Below the pieces are notes generated by a model, which was not told the DNA's origin, searched no databases, and was given only the letters and a program-made list of their open reading frames with translations. Of a DNA stretch of 64,000 nucleotides, positions 24,391 to 37,700 are shown piece by piece; positions within the stretch are counted from its first letter, which is position 1, and every line of letters starts with the position of its first letter. The position numbers and the translations under genes were made by a program. The DNA comes from Coffea arabica (taxonomy: Eukaryota; Streptophyta; Magnoliopsida; Gentianales; Rubiaceae). Location of the stretch: positions 8,866,001 through 8,930,000 of the forward strand of contig NC_092329.1 in NCBI RefSeq assembly GCF_036785885.1, given 5' to 3'.

Positions 24391-25211
24391 ATGGAATGTT
24401 TGACATCTTTAAACAGTGGCATGTAGATGAATGCTACTTGTGTGTTTGGATAGGCAATTTACAAAAACTATTTGCTTGTATCACGAATAATATATTTTTC
24501 AACATATTTTTTTAATATTATTAATCACTTTTTTATTTCACATACAGTACATTCAAAAGATTATTACAATAATTATTTCAAATAAGCTTTTAACCAGTTA
24601 AAAGTTTTACATGAGTGTTGAACTTTGGAACATTGAAAAATCAACGATGGAAGGAAAATCTCAACCCCATCGTCACAGAGAATAGTAGTTTTACGCCTCG
24701 AGCAAATCTCACTTTGTAGTTTAGTACCATTACATAAACCCTGTTTAGTTTCTTAAAGTCAAGATCATACCCTTCATTTCTTTTCTCGTTTAACTTGATG
24801 AAAAGTGAAAAATTTTTACCATGTTGTTGCCGAACAAAAGTAACTTTTACATTAAGATCTTGCTATAGAAATTTCAAGGTGACATGTTCTTTTGTTATAG
24901 CTAGGCACATTCATACAAGTAATTTATATAGTCCGGTGAAATAAATAATGTAGTATAAATTTTCTACTGGCCAATAATAACAAAATAGCCAATCGTCTTA
25001 TCCCCCCTCACCTGCATGAAACAGGTTGTACAGGTTCCAGTAGACATCAAAAGGGCCTGAGCTTTGCTACTGCAATGTATCATTGTATTGGGTTGGGCAT
25101 GGTTGACCTTTATTGCCAAAGATCTTGAAAATAGTTGAGCCCAAATTTTTAAGAGGGCCAACATCCACACAAATAGTCGACAAAAAACCCATGTGGCTGA
25201 ACAAAAAAAAG
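24391..25211. other. Intergenic, with one MITE
   Basis: At 24445-24590 there is a TTTGGAT-type MITE (tgtgtttggataggc .. cacttttttatttcacatac .. attatttcaaataag). The rest has no gene that I can support. Confidence 0.5.
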
Positions 25212-25986
25212 CATAGTTATTAAACCCGGCCCGGAGAGGAACCCGGTGAAACAGGTAGATCAACGGGTTACTGGTTCAACCAGTGGGTGAGTGATCCAAC
25301 CGGTAGGTCACTACATATATTTAAATATTATGTTTTATAATTTTTGATATGATTAAAACTATAATAAATTATGTTATAGTAAATACTCAATTGGTTCAAT
25401 TTATTATAGAATCATTAATTCTTATAAGAATTAACAAAACCTAAATTTAATTAGTAATCCACCAAACTTCAAGTATAAAATTTTATCTAAGTATAATTAT
25501 TTAGTTTATTTACGAATTTTAAGTGCAAAAGGTTATTAAGAATAATATTTATTTTTAAAATAAATTGTGTAATATGTTATTTTTTAAATTCATTTCATAA
25601 TTTACAGAATTTAGGGAATAATAAAATTTTATTAAAAGATTCCAAACAAATTTTGTTTTGAAGAAATAAAATAAGAATAAAAAACTAATATATAATATAG
25701 AAGGAGTAAATAAGCACTAAGTGAGCTATTGGACTAGTGGTGAGTGCGCTTAACCTTTATACTTGAGATCTGAGATTTGAATCAGCATTGGAACATCTTC
25801 TAATCATTTCTATCCCAAAACCGGGTTCCTTACAAAACCGTCCCCGAGTTCCTTACAAAACCGTCCGGTTCAACCGGTTGAACCGCCGGTCCGTTGAAAA
25901 GTCAACAGATTTCTTGCACAAACGATCCAATTACAAACCCAGCCCGGTTTCATGACCGGTTCACCGGGTTGACCGGTATAACTATG
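25212..25986. mobile_element. TIR element with ACCCGG-rich ends (775 bp)
   Basis: Ends are CATAGTTATTAAACCCGG and, inverted, CATAGTTATACCGG..AACCCGG. Flanks are A8G and A8T, compatible with an 8-9 bp duplication but low in complexity. Both ends are packed with ccggtt/aaccgg motifs. Between them lies AT-rich DNA and a tRNA-like segment (25721-25795). No transposase. Confidence 0.65.
25721..25795 (+). repeat. tRNA-like (SINE head) fragment
   Basis: The run ggactagtggtgagtgcgc resembles a pol III A box region and gagatttgaatcagc resembles a B box (GGTTCGAATCC type) about 35 bases later. The pairing potential of a true tRNA is lost, so it is a tRNA-derived fragment, perhaps a SINE head, and not a tRNA gene. 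Confidence 0.4.
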
Positions 25987-26187
25987 AAAAAAAATTTACT
26001 ATTTGGAATGCTCCGGTATTCCAGTTGTTGTAGTATTTTAATAAAATAGTTAAATTTTCAATTAATTGTGTAAGTTACAAGGAGAATAAATTGGCAACAA
26101 TTTCTGAAATTTATTGGTGAATGAATGATTTTTGACTAAAGATTTATTATATGAATTATGAATTTTCAATTACAATAAGTTTTTGTA

Positions 26188-26490
26188 ACCAACGGCCCTT
26201 TGAACCGTTGGCCACCACCAAAGACTTTAAGTCTTGATGGGATGGGAGGTCAATAATTCAAACCTTGATGGGATTGGAGGTCAATGTTCAAATCTTACCT
26301 CCCATCAATGTATCATTATATATAACTTCTTCTAAATCCATACGGGTGCATGTACACCCGTCTAGTCCGATGGTGGTTTAATTTTCATCGATTTTTCTAG
26401 GCCCCGTTGGGCCTCCCTCCTAAGTGTAGGCTAGAGTAGGATTACGAGTAGAAGTAGATTAGGTCAAATGTTGCCGTTTGATAAAAAAAA
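26188..26490 (+). mobile_element. SINE, family 1 (303 bp) with target duplication
   Basis: It starts accaacggccctttgaacc, passes gtgcatgtacacccgtc and gcctccctcctaagtg, and ends with ttgataaaaaaaaa. The flanks attacaataagtttttgta (26169-26187) and the same with one extra T (26491-26510) are a long target duplication as left by LINE-driven insertion. A second copy is at 6526-6742. Confidence 0.85.
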
Positions 26491-28510
26491 ATTACAATAA
26501 GTTTTTTGTAATTCAATTGCAATAAGTTTTGTAATCTACAATTCTAATTTAAATATAATTTGAATAGCCAATAATTCCTACATATATCTAGCATATAATG
26601 TAACTTATGGGTTTTGATTAACTTTTCATCACCTATATATACGTGTAGTTGAGATAGAAATAATACTACAACAACTTTTCATAAGAGAAAAACCATTTAC
26701 TCCTTTGTTATTTTTTATCTCATAGATTGGCAACAAAAATCAGTGTTAGTGGAGCTATACGCTCTTAGTTGTGTAGACTAATAAGAGTTACAGCAAATGT
26801 GGATGGGTTGTTATATCCTAGGGGTGACTAGTTGGAGATTCTGCTGCACCAGAGTTGATTCTTCTGCAGAGACTTAAATTACCTTAAAGAAAACGAGATA
26901 TCCGTATCTTAGCTCACCGCATTTTCTCATACTATTGTTATAACTATTTTTAATTTTTCTATTTGACTTTTGTATTTTTTGTTCTAACGGAACAGAACCA
27001 GTCAATAACAAAATTATCCCTACGTAGATCATATAACTAGGGGATGCAGTGCCAAGGGTGCATACAATTTTGCAACTACTGAACTGGGAATTCTAGGCTC
27101 TCAGTCTTTCCAACACGCTTTTAACTCACTTCATCGATGCTGCAAAATCCATACTAAGCAAGGCTCGAGAAGATGGACCTAGGTGATTTTTAGTATTCGT
27201 TGTTACTACATGTTTATCTCTTAAAGATAATATCATATTAGCGTTTGTATTTCAACTTTTCACCTTGTCTTATTGTATAGGACTAGGCAAGCATCAGACT
27301 TCAATATGGTATGGTGTTATTTGGGAAGAGTTCAATCGCTTGCAAGTAGAAGTTGCAAGATGTGGAAGTATGGGAACTGAATATTGCTATTTTTGAGGAG
27401 GATAGTTGATACTTTTCTTTCTTTCTTTTTTTGGAAAGGATGTAATGAGTGAATGAGACTCGTGAGATTAAATATGGGTTGTGTTATTTTAAAATGGTTT
27501 TAATGCCTGCATCTGAGATTTTTTTGGCCAAGTCTAAAGTCTGTATCTTAGATTATTTTTGTGGGCCAAACCCGAAGACAACCCTACAAAACTATAAAAA
27601 GAGGGTATCCCATTCCCAACCCATTTTTATAATTTGGGTCGGCATGAATGAGGGGGCGGGTCACGAATTAAAACATGTTAAAACCACAAGTATTTGACCT
27701 AGTCCATATGCAAGGTTAATTCAATTGTATATTCTGTCCATTAAAGCTAGAACTAGTAGTGAAAGACCTGTGTCTCTTTCTTCAAATTTTCATATTTGCA
27801 ATGATTTACTTTATTATTTCGATAATTTGGTTAGCTTTTTAAACTTGTCTATTATGTAGTTTCTCATTTTAGCTACGGGAATGTTCATTTCAGTCCTTTT
27901 TTATTTATTTACGCCCCCATTACGTCCTCCTCCTTCTTATTAAGAGACTATAAAGCCCCTATCCTATTTTTATTTCTCATACTCATATATTATTAACTCA
28001 CCAAATAAGTTTCTATTGACAAATTGAAGTGATATATTCAATTCAAACGTATCTACCTCATTACATTATTAGTTTTTTAATTTGTAACTTTTAAATTTTT
28101 TTTTTAATGAGGATCAACCGTGATTTCCCACTTACTCTTCTTGATGACTTAAACCCATGGTCTGTTGGTTACAGGTCAAGGATAATGAGGCAAATACATG
28201 AGAAACCACTGTTGCAAAAAAATAAATATTGGGGTGGTTTGGGAATATGAATAACAAGAAGGGAAATTCATTAACATTTCTCTTTCAGTTGTCTTGAAGA
28301 GGTTGTTTTGAAACTTGTTTAATTACTTTGAATGTGTTAGGATTACTAGTCCTGTGATTGCCTTTTCCATGAATCATATACTTCAAATTATGAAGAAGGT
28401 TTTTAAACTTTTATTTAGTTCTCAATTATCAATTACTGAAACTTGAAATGCAATTTTTTTTTAAAAAAAAAAACTCAGATGTAGATTCAGGTACTTGAGG
28501 GTTTCGAACC
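26491..28510. other. Intergenic, no gene seen
   Basis: Short open frames here (for example 27449-27697) have no family resemblance and no splice or codon pattern to support them. Part of 26640-27300 has retroelement-leader-like wording but no ends I could define. Confidence 0.5.
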
Positions 28511-28902
28511 GCAACGGATCTTCTGTCTCACACTCTGTGCCATTCTCTGTCCCACTTTTTATTATATTGCTATTTCTCCAACATAAACATCATGTTTTAG
28601 TTCCTTTTTGTTTCCTAAAAATCCAATAACTATTAATTAAGTAAAAAATAAATACAACACCTTCAAAAAGCAATATATAATAGAAAATTTAAAAATACAG
28701 CAGAAAATTCATTAAAAAATCTCATTTTTTATGCATTTTGATATTTTGAATTTGTTAAATTTTGTATATTACTCAATTAATAGTTATTGGATTTTTAGGA
28801 AATAAAAAAGAACTAAAATATGATGTTTATGTAGGAGAAACAGCAATATAATAAAAAGTGGGACAGGGAGTGGTACAAGATGTGGGACAGAAGATCCGTT
28901 GC
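28511..28902. mobile_element. Foldback MITE (392 bp)
   Basis: The left arm GCAACGGATCTTCTGTC .. gctatttctccaacataaac is repeated inverted on the right up to GAAGATCCGTTGC, with arms of about 130 bp including ctaaaaatccaataacta. Only about 100 bases separate the arms. I could not read a clean target duplication. Confidence 0.75.
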
Positions 28903-29118
28903 GCGAACGAACCAATGTTTCGCGAACCAATGTGACGGATACCCACATTCTCTATAGGCAGGTTACGATTTGATAATTTTTTTTTTTTTTCAGAACTCTT
29001 AAACTCCAATTTGGGTCATGAAATTGTCCCGTGGTTTAGCTCTGAAGTTAACAAGAATTCAAAGGCAATATGCCCATTTATCGCGCCTCATGTGCGGTAG
29101 ATTATTGCTTTTTTGAAA

Positions 29119-30259
29119 GGAAAAATCTTCCAAAACGTCCCTCACATTTTGTAAAATAACTTTTTTCGTCCCTCACTTTTAAAAGTATAATTTTATGTCC
29201 CTTATATATTCACATCGGTCAAATTTAGTCCCTAACTAGGTTTCCGATCATTTTTTGGCAGGAATCCATCATGTGCAAGGCACGTGATCATTTTTGAAGG
29301 GTAAATTTGTTAAATTATATTTTACATAATCTGATCTATAGTCCTCCACATTTTATAAAATAAATTTTTTCGTCTCTCACATTTTATAAAATGATTTTTT
29401 TCATCCCTCACATTTCACAAAATGAATTTCTCCATCCCTCACATTTCAAAAAATGAATTTTTCATTTCTCACTAATTATGTGTGTGAATACATTTTTTTT
29501 AAACACATGTATATGTCTATTTGATTTTGCTTAATAATAATAGCATAAACACATGTATGTAATTGGGCCCAACTTGTGGGCTATCTTCTCTTTTTGTATG
29601 ATTATGACTAATATTTACCAATAGAACCTTAATTTGCATATTCTTATTGTATTTTGACCGAAAATAGCTTTATTGGCCAACTTGACAATGAATGCAAGAT
29701 TTTTTACTAGCTAATACCAGATGAAATCAAATGATCACGTATAATATATGGTATTCGTATTGCTAAGTGAAATCAAATAGACACATACATATATTTATGC
29801 TATTCGTATTATTAAACAAAATCAAGTAGACATATACATGTATTTAAACAAAATGTATTCACACACATAATTTTTTTTTTAGGGTTTCCCTCACACACAT
29901 AATTAGTGAGGGATGGAAATATTCATTTTTTGAAATGTGAGGGATGGAGAAATTCATTTTGTGAAATGTGAGGGATGAAAAAATCATTTTATAAAATGTG
30001 AGGGACGAAAAAATTTGTTTTATAAAATGTGGAGGACTATAGATTAGATTATGTAAAATATAATTTGACAAATTTACCCTTTAAAAATGATCACGTGCCT
30101 TGCACATGATGGATTCCGGCCAAAAAATGATTGGAAACCTAGTTAGGAACTAAATTTGACCGATGTGAATATGTAAGGGACATAAAATTACACTTTTAAA
30201 AGTGAGGGACGAAAAAAGTCATTTTATAACATGTGAGGGACGTTTTGGACAATTTTTCC
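29119..30259. mobile_element. Mutator-like foldback element (1141 bp)
   Basis: Ends GGAAAAATC and GGAAAAATT inverted; arms of about 380 bp pair along their length (ccaaaacgtccctcac, gatcacgtgccttgcac, catccctcacatttc). The 9-bp sequence TTTTTGAAA flanks both ends exactly (29110-29118, 30260-30268). Each arm also holds a short tandem array of about 35-bp units (ccctcacatttcacaaaatg). Non-coding. Confidence 0.87.
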
Positions 30260-33200
30260 TTTTTGAAATGGTCACGCAATTAGACAATGACGCGAATTAA
30301 ATTGCCTACCTTTTCAGTCTTAAAAATTGGGTCATTCCTCATACCTACATCCAACTGCACTTATTCTTTTTTTTTTTTTTTTGAATTTTATGAAGTGTTG
30401 TTTCCAATTCCACAAGTTAACTTTTACAGTATTCTTTGATCTTATTTCAGAGGGGAAGCATATGGTTAATTTAATTCAATAGACAAAAACGTACCATAAT
30501 CTAAAACAATTAGCTAATTAAAATTTTGAAGTAAACTTGGACTGTGGCTTTCTACAGAAAAATTTTTATATTTTTCGTGAACAAACTTTTCAATCATGTT
30601 TTTACCTAGCGTACATTAAATTATTATAATATATTTTTATATAATTTTTTTAAAAAAATAGCAATCCAAACAGAACGACTTGTGAAAGGACTAACAACCA
30701 TGAAAGAAGTCATCATGAAGGGAGGCAAGATATTAATGGTTTCAGACAAGCATGCGATCGTTTTCGTATCATTCACAACCGGAGTTTCTCAAGATGGAAA
30801 TGGGATCAACGGGCACACTTGGGGCATTCAAGAGTGGGATTTGAGTTGGCCTCCATCTCAAAAACAGTCCCTCCATACGAGTGTTGCAAAAGAAGATGGT
30901 TTATGCCATACGAGTTTGGCATGGATGCCACATGATATTAGAGAGAAAAGCTAACAAAATATTTGTATCTAATTTGGCTTATTCGGTGTTTCAAAATTTG
31001 ATTTGAGTTTAGTTATTTGTGAATTATGTTTTGTCTCTTGTTACAGTAATTGATTTCTCAAGAGTCAGGTTAATTTCTTTTTAGGATGCTTTTCTAATTT
31101 GGATTTGCTCTCCATCAATAGTGTCATTATTTAAGAGTTGGATCCTCTTTTTGCTCTAAATCAATCCCCCTATTGATAATAACCCAAGTAATTCAAGTTC
31201 GAAGAGCCAAACGACGCATTAAAGAAAGGATAAATCTTTCGTACAGTAGCAAGGTTAGATACATATCATATATGCAAAACTTATAGTTGACATTTAAACT
31301 TTGAATATATATCATGCATCTATTGTCGTTAGTGTATACACTGTCACTATAGAAAAGATTAATCGTAAAGAGATAAATCTTTTCTAGATTTAAAGAGTTT
31401 TCCTGTTATTAGGTTTAGAGTTTAAATTATAAGCCCGAGAAAGGGCTCCTAAGGTTTCTAGAATCTTTTCGTTTTTAGATTCAAAGTTTGAATTATGAGC
31501 GTTAATCAAAGTCTTTGACAGAGAAAAATATGCTGAGAAAAGGAGTCGATCAGCTCATTCTCATTCTATCGTCTCTCATTCACGGTCTATATGTTTTTTC
31601 AGTCACAAAATTGAGCCTAATGTAGTCAAATTAAGGGCTAAAATTGCATAAATTTTGGGAATAATTGGGATCGAAAAAAAATCAAGAATACCTTTCCCAC
31701 AATTACAGGTTGCATATTATATCTCCATGCCGATGAGTTGTCTTGACCTGCTTATGCTATGAGACATTTTGACGAATATTTATGATGTGGAAAAATGGCT
31801 GTGATCGTTACCGGAAATACAAGTAATTAGTATATGCTTGTTTTGATTGTGATGATAGCGTTTGGGTCTTGATAGTTTTTATACTTTTTGTGTACTCCTA
31901 AAATTTGTCAACATTAAGGCATCTATAGCTGACTGGCTTCGGCAACGACTCAATTTTTAGCCATTCGTTAGCTATCTTAACAGGGACAATTTAGTCATTT
32001 CATTGATTTTTGCTTTTAGCCAATTGATTCTCGAATTTCTAGTTTGACCAGTCTTAAGGGGGATAACCTGTGTACTAAAGAGGTAAAGTGAGATTAACCC
32101 CATGATTCCGGGGGCCAAAGTGCCTTTCATCCTCTTTTTTATTTTATTTTATTCGAGTCGTACATAATCAAATTTGGGAGACGGTGATAAATGACTGCGT
32201 ACTAAGGATGCGTTTGATAAAATTAAAATCTGAAATTTGAAATCTAAAGTCTGAATTCATTAAGTTATTGAGCTGTTAAGTACTAAATCTAATACATTTG
32301 AGTATATATTATATTAAATGATAAGTGAATAGGTTATTACTTACTATTAGGAGTAAACTTTACCCAAAACATTCAGTGCCACTTAATTAATTTAAATATT
32401 TAATTTTTAGTTATCATACGTAAAATCTGAATTCATTAATTTTAGGAGTAAATTTTTTATACACTGACAGTGTATATACTATCACCCGTTTAATTCATAA
32501 CATGTGTACAAAAATTGAATTTCAAATTCAAATTTTACATAATTGTCTTTCATATAACGCGCTGTCAGTGTAGGAAAGATTAATCCTAATTTTAATTATT
32601 GAATTTAATTATCAAACAAGGCCTAAACATCATACAAGCAGCGGGGCTTGATCCGTTAGTTTCACTTTCACCTTCAAATTCATTAATTCAATAATGTTAG
32701 GTGTGGACTTCCATTGCACTGTGTCCGCTAGAAACTTAACCAAATAGCGCGTTGTGGGTCAACTACCAACCAATCAATGCAAAATACGAAAAGAAATCCA
32801 GCAATATGCATGATTAAACTAATGCAATATTGCTAACTATTATCTAAAATATGCCCATAAAGTTAACCTTAATTAATTCGCCATGATTCCAACATAATCC
32901 ACTTATCTAGCATTGTTGAATCCCAAAAAAAGAAATAGTATACACAAAATAACAATGCAAAAAAAGCTCCACTACTTGTCAAAACATACACATCCAGCAT
33001 AATTGCATTCTATTATAAAAATTACTTATAAAAATATTATTTACTAGCATCTCAAACACATTTTACAATGCAGTTCTCAATTTTTTCAATCACTTTTTTA
33101 TTTTATATATATCATATAATAAAAAATACTATAGTTATTATTTTAAATGTTACATAAAAATATTAACCCTCTCGATAGTAGCGTAATTAATTCGCTTCTC

Positions 33201-33393
33201 TTGATTTTGCTGAATTTTACATATGTATACACAATAACAAAAATGCCAAACAAGCTCATGTCAACCCATAAGCACCTATCATAATCGCATTACATTATAA
33301 AAACTAGTACTAGTATTAAGGATACAATTGTTTCAAACAAACAAAAAAAAAAAAAAAAGAGATACAAATTAAAAAGAAAAATATCTAATACAT
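30260..33393. other. Intergenic DNA and PB1 gene 3' flank
   Basis: Holds a TTTGGATTG-type MITE at 30536-30680 (cagaaaaatttttatattt .. atagcaatccaaacag) and a probable small TIR element at 32443-32587 with acactgacagtg and ctgtcagtgtaggaaag in inverse order; a related scrap lies near 31325-31370. A 90-codon open frame at 30682-30954 has no recognisable domain and I leave it out. No other gene seen. Confidence 0.5.
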
Positions 33394-34758
33394 TCACTTG
33401 ACCACAAATTTGCCGTCGGGATTCAAAACTCCACCAGCCTGTCTAACGTCGAAGGTGGGAGCCACCGTGGGCACCGCCTGATAAGGCGGAGGATGGTGCA
33501 TCACGTTCACACCTCCAGGCGCAGCACAGAAGACCTGCCTTCCTGCGCCGTCGTAGCTAACTTGCGCATACCCTGGCTCAGAAGCAATTGGTGGCCGTAC
33601 CAATCCGATTCCAATCCCGTCAGATGTGTAGGCCCCACCAATCTTTTGTTGCTGAATCATCGAGGAAGATGCAGGCGGACCCATCGGATTATACACCGGC
33701 TGTTCCCGGTAAGCCTCCGGCACCATCCTTTGCACTCCGAAGTACTGCTGGCCGACTTGGCCGGGGACCTGTCTCATCGCCGGAGCTTGATAAACCCCCG
33801 CCGGAGTTTGAATTAGGTACATAGGAGGAGGCTCGGTTCCCCCAACCCCAGCTGGAAAAGGCCCTTGTCTTTCCTGCCAATACGTCGCCGGAGTTGTCAC
33901 CGGCGCGACCTGCTCCGCCTGAGGAGCCTGGGGTGGAGGTTTTTGCTGGTAAAACTCATCGACTTTCCTCCTGTACAAATCTTGATCATGGCCTGAAATT
34001 TGCATCTTCTGCATCTCATGCATCTGCCGTTGAATCTCCGCCGCCGGAGGAACCACGGGCTCGCCTATCACCTGCCGAACCATAACCGTAGGAGCCACCG
34101 GCGGAGGATCCTGCAACTTCGCCGGCGTGGGATGACCCTTTTCCAAACCAAACAAAAAATCAGGGCTCCTCGCCGGCTCCTCCACCCCAGAAACCGCCAC
34201 AGACTGCGGAGAAGAGCCCTCCAAATTCTGATTAATCTGCGCAGCATTCAACGCGTCAACAAACCACTGCCTCTCAGCCTTGGAATCATCCGACTCAAAA
34301 CTACTCACGGACGGCGGCGGGTTGGCATTCAACGGAAATATAAACAGCCTCAGCCTCGCCGGCTTAGCTGAAGACCGATGAAGACGGTCATATTCAAGCA
34401 TCATATGCTCCAAATCCTCATCGTTGGTAACCGAAATTAACGCATCAAGGTCTTCTCCGGGCAACTGATACTTAAAACTTACTTCAGAGGAATCAGAAAG
34501 CGAAGAGAGTTTAGAGATGAGCATGGAGTACTTGACGTTCCTATCGACGGCCAAGATTTTGGTGTCGCCGCCGACGTAAGTGAGCTGGTTGTCATGAGGG
34601 CGGGGGAGGATTTTACCGCCGTAACCGCACAAGAACTTGACTTTGAAGTAGGCAGATGAAGAAGAAATGGCCTCATCCCAGGAGGAATTTTCGAGGGACC
34701 TTGGGGAGGAATTTACGGAATCCGGGTAGGATGAATTATTCAATGCGTAGTTCTCCAT
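33394..34758 (-). CDS. PB1 (octicosapeptide/Phox/Bem1p) domain protein
   Basis: An uninterrupted 454-residue frame, start ATG at 34758. Residues about 38-142 form a PB1 domain: FKVKFLCGYGGKILPRP with the basic patch at the start, then the acidic OPCA-type motif YQLPGEDLDALISVTNDEDL. Thus it may have both faces needed for head-to-tail PB1 pairing. The rest is low-complexity, rich in Pro, Gln and Gly (for example QQKPPPQAPQAEQ), with a short conserved tail LNPDGKFVVK. It resembles the plant family typified by Arabidopsis At5g09620/At5g64430, which is of similar length and of unknown precise role, probably a cytoplasmic scaffold. An A/G- and T-rich tract directly upstream (34770-34806) fits a 5' leader. 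GC content is well above the surroundings. Confidence is high on domain and limits, low on function. Confidence 0.93.
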   Translation of the reverse strand: MENYALNNSSYPDSVNSSPRSLENSSWDEAISSSSAYFKVKFLCGYGGKILPRPHDNQLTYVGGDTKILAVDRNVKYSMLISKLSSLSDSSEVSFKYQLPGEDLDALISVTNDEDLEHMMLEYDRLHRSSAKPARLRLFIFPLNANPPPSVSSFESDDSKAERQWFVDALNAAQINQNLEGSSPQSVAVSGVEEPARSPDFLFGLEKGHPTPAKLQDPPPVAPTVMVRQVIGEPVVPPAAEIQRQMHEMQKMQISGHDQDLYRRKVDEFYQQKPPPQAPQAEQVAPVTTPATYWQERQGPFPAGVGGTEPPPMYLIQTPAGVYQAPAMRQVPGQVGQQYFGVQRMVPEAYREQPVYNPMGPPASSSMIQQQKIGGAYTSDGIGIGLVRPPIASEPGYAQVSYDGAGRQVFCAAPGGVNVMHHPPPYQAVPTVAPTFDVRQAGGVLNPDGKFVVK

Positions 34759-37700
34759 CTCTTCGTGTTTTTTTTTTCTTCTTTTTCTTCTTTTTTTTTT
34801 TTTTTGGCCTGGGGAGATTTTGGGTTGTTTGGGAGGGGATTAAGGGACCGGGGAATGAGGATTGGCCATGATAAAACAGAAAAGCTGAACGGAGGGAAGA
34901 CTATCGATTCAGGGGGCTGGGGGACCGGGGGCGGGTGAGGGGATGGTGGGACCAAGGAATTGCAAGTCTATTATTGAGGAGGCTTGAGGAGTTGGAAGCA
35001 AGATAATGATGAAGCGTGGAAGGAAGACTTTTAAAAATTTGTTTTCTGCCTTGAAAAAGATTGGGGGGTGCATTATTGCTTGTGTTTCAACCCGCAAAAG
35101 ATTACTCGCATTCGTGAACGAGAATGTCAAGGTAGTAGTACACTATTCATGCACCCACCACCTAGCAAGTTTTTTTTTTTTTTTTTTTTTTTTGAATAAG
35201 AAGTAAATTTGAGTAACGAGTTATTCTTAAGTTTAGTTGTAATTTTTTTGCAAATTCTAAAATTATCTCTTCATAAAAAATATGACATAAATTGCCTTGG
35301 TAAAGATAGGAACCTTCTTAAGAATTACCATGGTAAGGAATAGTTTTCTGACACGAATTAACCACAAAATATCATCGTTTAATGATTAAAGAAAGAAAGG
35401 TTCATCTGTAGTCGGGTCAAATCTGATTGTGACATGTTGAGTAAATGTTTATATTTTACACATTTGATAAGCCCAAAAATCTCAAAGCCAATGACACATT
35501 TGCCTGGAAAGTCTACTGTTGTTAAATAGCTTATATTAGTTAGAAGTCTGTAAAATTGGAAAACAATAGAAAGATAAATAATGGAATAAACAGTTTAAAA
35601 AATAGTAAAAAGCAAATTATTTCTAATGTGAACTCATAAATTTGGAATTGGAAGGAAATCCATTAAATGCTAACGGCTCGAATTTTGCCTCTCCATTAAT
35701 TAATTGGCAGTCAAATGTTCGCAGTCTACTTCTCATTTTCTCCAACTTCTCTCTAATTCTTTTTCTTTTCTCCACAGGCTTTCTTCTTTGTTGGATTTCA
35801 TTTTATTTTGTTTTTCTAATAAAATTTCTCTTAAATTTTTTAGCGAGAATTTTTTAGTGAGAATTTTTTCTTCTCTTAGGAGTTCCTTGTGAGATTTTTG
35901 TGCTGTTCCTTTTCTTATTTTGTTGTTAGATTTGAATTTATTTTAGGCCTAGTTATCAGATCTAAAATGTTTTTGGATTTTAAGTTTTTTTAACAAATTT
36001 CATTATCATTATTGGAGTTTAAAACTAGACTTGGCAATTACAACATGCACATAATGAGTTGCAGTGATTTATTTTTATCAGAATGTAATTTTTAAATTTC
36101 TTGTATGTTTCAAATTTAATTATAATTTTTAGATTGATTACAGTTGTTAAATTACAGATTTGTTCTTAGTATATTTTTGTCTTACCATTAGAGTAGTAAT
36201 GTAAATCAAATTGTGTTAGATGATTTCAAACAATCCAATAATGAGATTTACTTTTTTTATAAAAAATAAAAAGAAGTTAAATGATTTTGAAAGAATGGCC
36301 AACTAATTATAAGAGGTCACCAACCTTGATAGGTAGGATGGTACAAAATGATAAGCCATTAGTATAAAATAAGCCCGTTTGAATTGTTATTTTTAGGATT
36401 TTTTATAAAAAAAATGTATTATAACGATTTGATGTATGTGAAATAAAAAAATTGATTGAAAAATGTGTTCACGGAAAACGAAAAATTTTTTCTGAAAAAA
36501 TTACAATCCACATAGTAATAGAGTACCAATGATTTACTCTAAAAAAAGTATAGCTTTTTATTTATTTTAAGATGGTAGTTCATGAAAATATGCGTAAAGA
36601 AATGTAGAAAATGTAATTGTTTAAAAAAAAAGTTTCTAAATTTTTCAATAATTATGCTGCAATACTAAACAAAATTTGGGTACCATATACTCAATTTATT
36701 TTTTTTTTGACAAAAAATTAGAAAAATAACATTAATGGTTTGACTAGATATAATATATGACTCTTTAATTCATGAAAATATTTTTTGATATTACAACATA
36801 TGGACGTAAATCACAAGATTATAATGGTACAACCAACATTTTAGAATATCTAGAGATCCTATTAATTCCAACTTATGGTTGACATTGAGTTAGTAATTCT
36901 TAGAAATCTAAGAATGGGATTAAGATCTTGACACCTACTATTCTAACGCTACTTTTAATCTTTAACTTTTCAGGCTATAAAAAATTGAGCTGCATGTGAT
37001 CATTTTGATGAAATTGAGTCTGTGGCTGTGGTAGGTGTTTATTTTAATTTTGATTCTTTTTTGCTCGCGCCAAAAGAAAGGGAATATTGCATACATAAGA
37101 AGAAGTATCTGATGCAAAAATTGACTTCGCAACCGAAATTATCAATAAATAATAATAAAAATAAAAATAATAAAAACAAGGATATGGAAGCCATATATGA
37201 GGACAAAGGAACAACACAGCACATAATCTGCAAAACCTATACAACTTGCGAAGCCTATCAAATTGTTTCCACATTTCTTTTTTTTAGATGCATGCTTTTC
37301 CCTTTCAACTTACATGAGTTAATAAAAAAAAAATCACACGAAAAATCAACATAATACTCTCAAAAGAACAACTTAATAATGGATTTAATAGATTTTTTTT
37401 TTTTTGAGATTTTAAGGTAAATTTGGATGTTGAATATAGGACGTATAAGCAATATATACTGATAACTTACATGAATCAAATCACACGTCATATAAGTGCT
37501 TGTATTTAGGTACCACTAGTTTTTTTTAAGTGCGAGTAATTTCGTGGAAAACACTTGCATACTTAATAATTATGATGTGAGAGAATCCTTTTCCTGGTTT
37601 ATTAAGTCATACTCAATACATGAATATGGTATGGTGGCTGATATCACCTGTTGTCCCCGTCATGCTCGATTCACATATGTTAAATGCACTTATAGCCATA

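Noticed and set aside
25721..25795. A tRNA gene
   Set aside because: A and B box-like motifs exist but the cloverleaf pairing does not, so only a tRNA-derived fragment is reported.
30682..30954. A 90-codon open frame
   Set aside because: No recognisable family, no flanking gene signals, and it adjoins a MITE.
33493..34371. Plus-strand open frames of up to 123 codons
   Set aside because: They are antisense shadows of the GC-rich PB1 gene.
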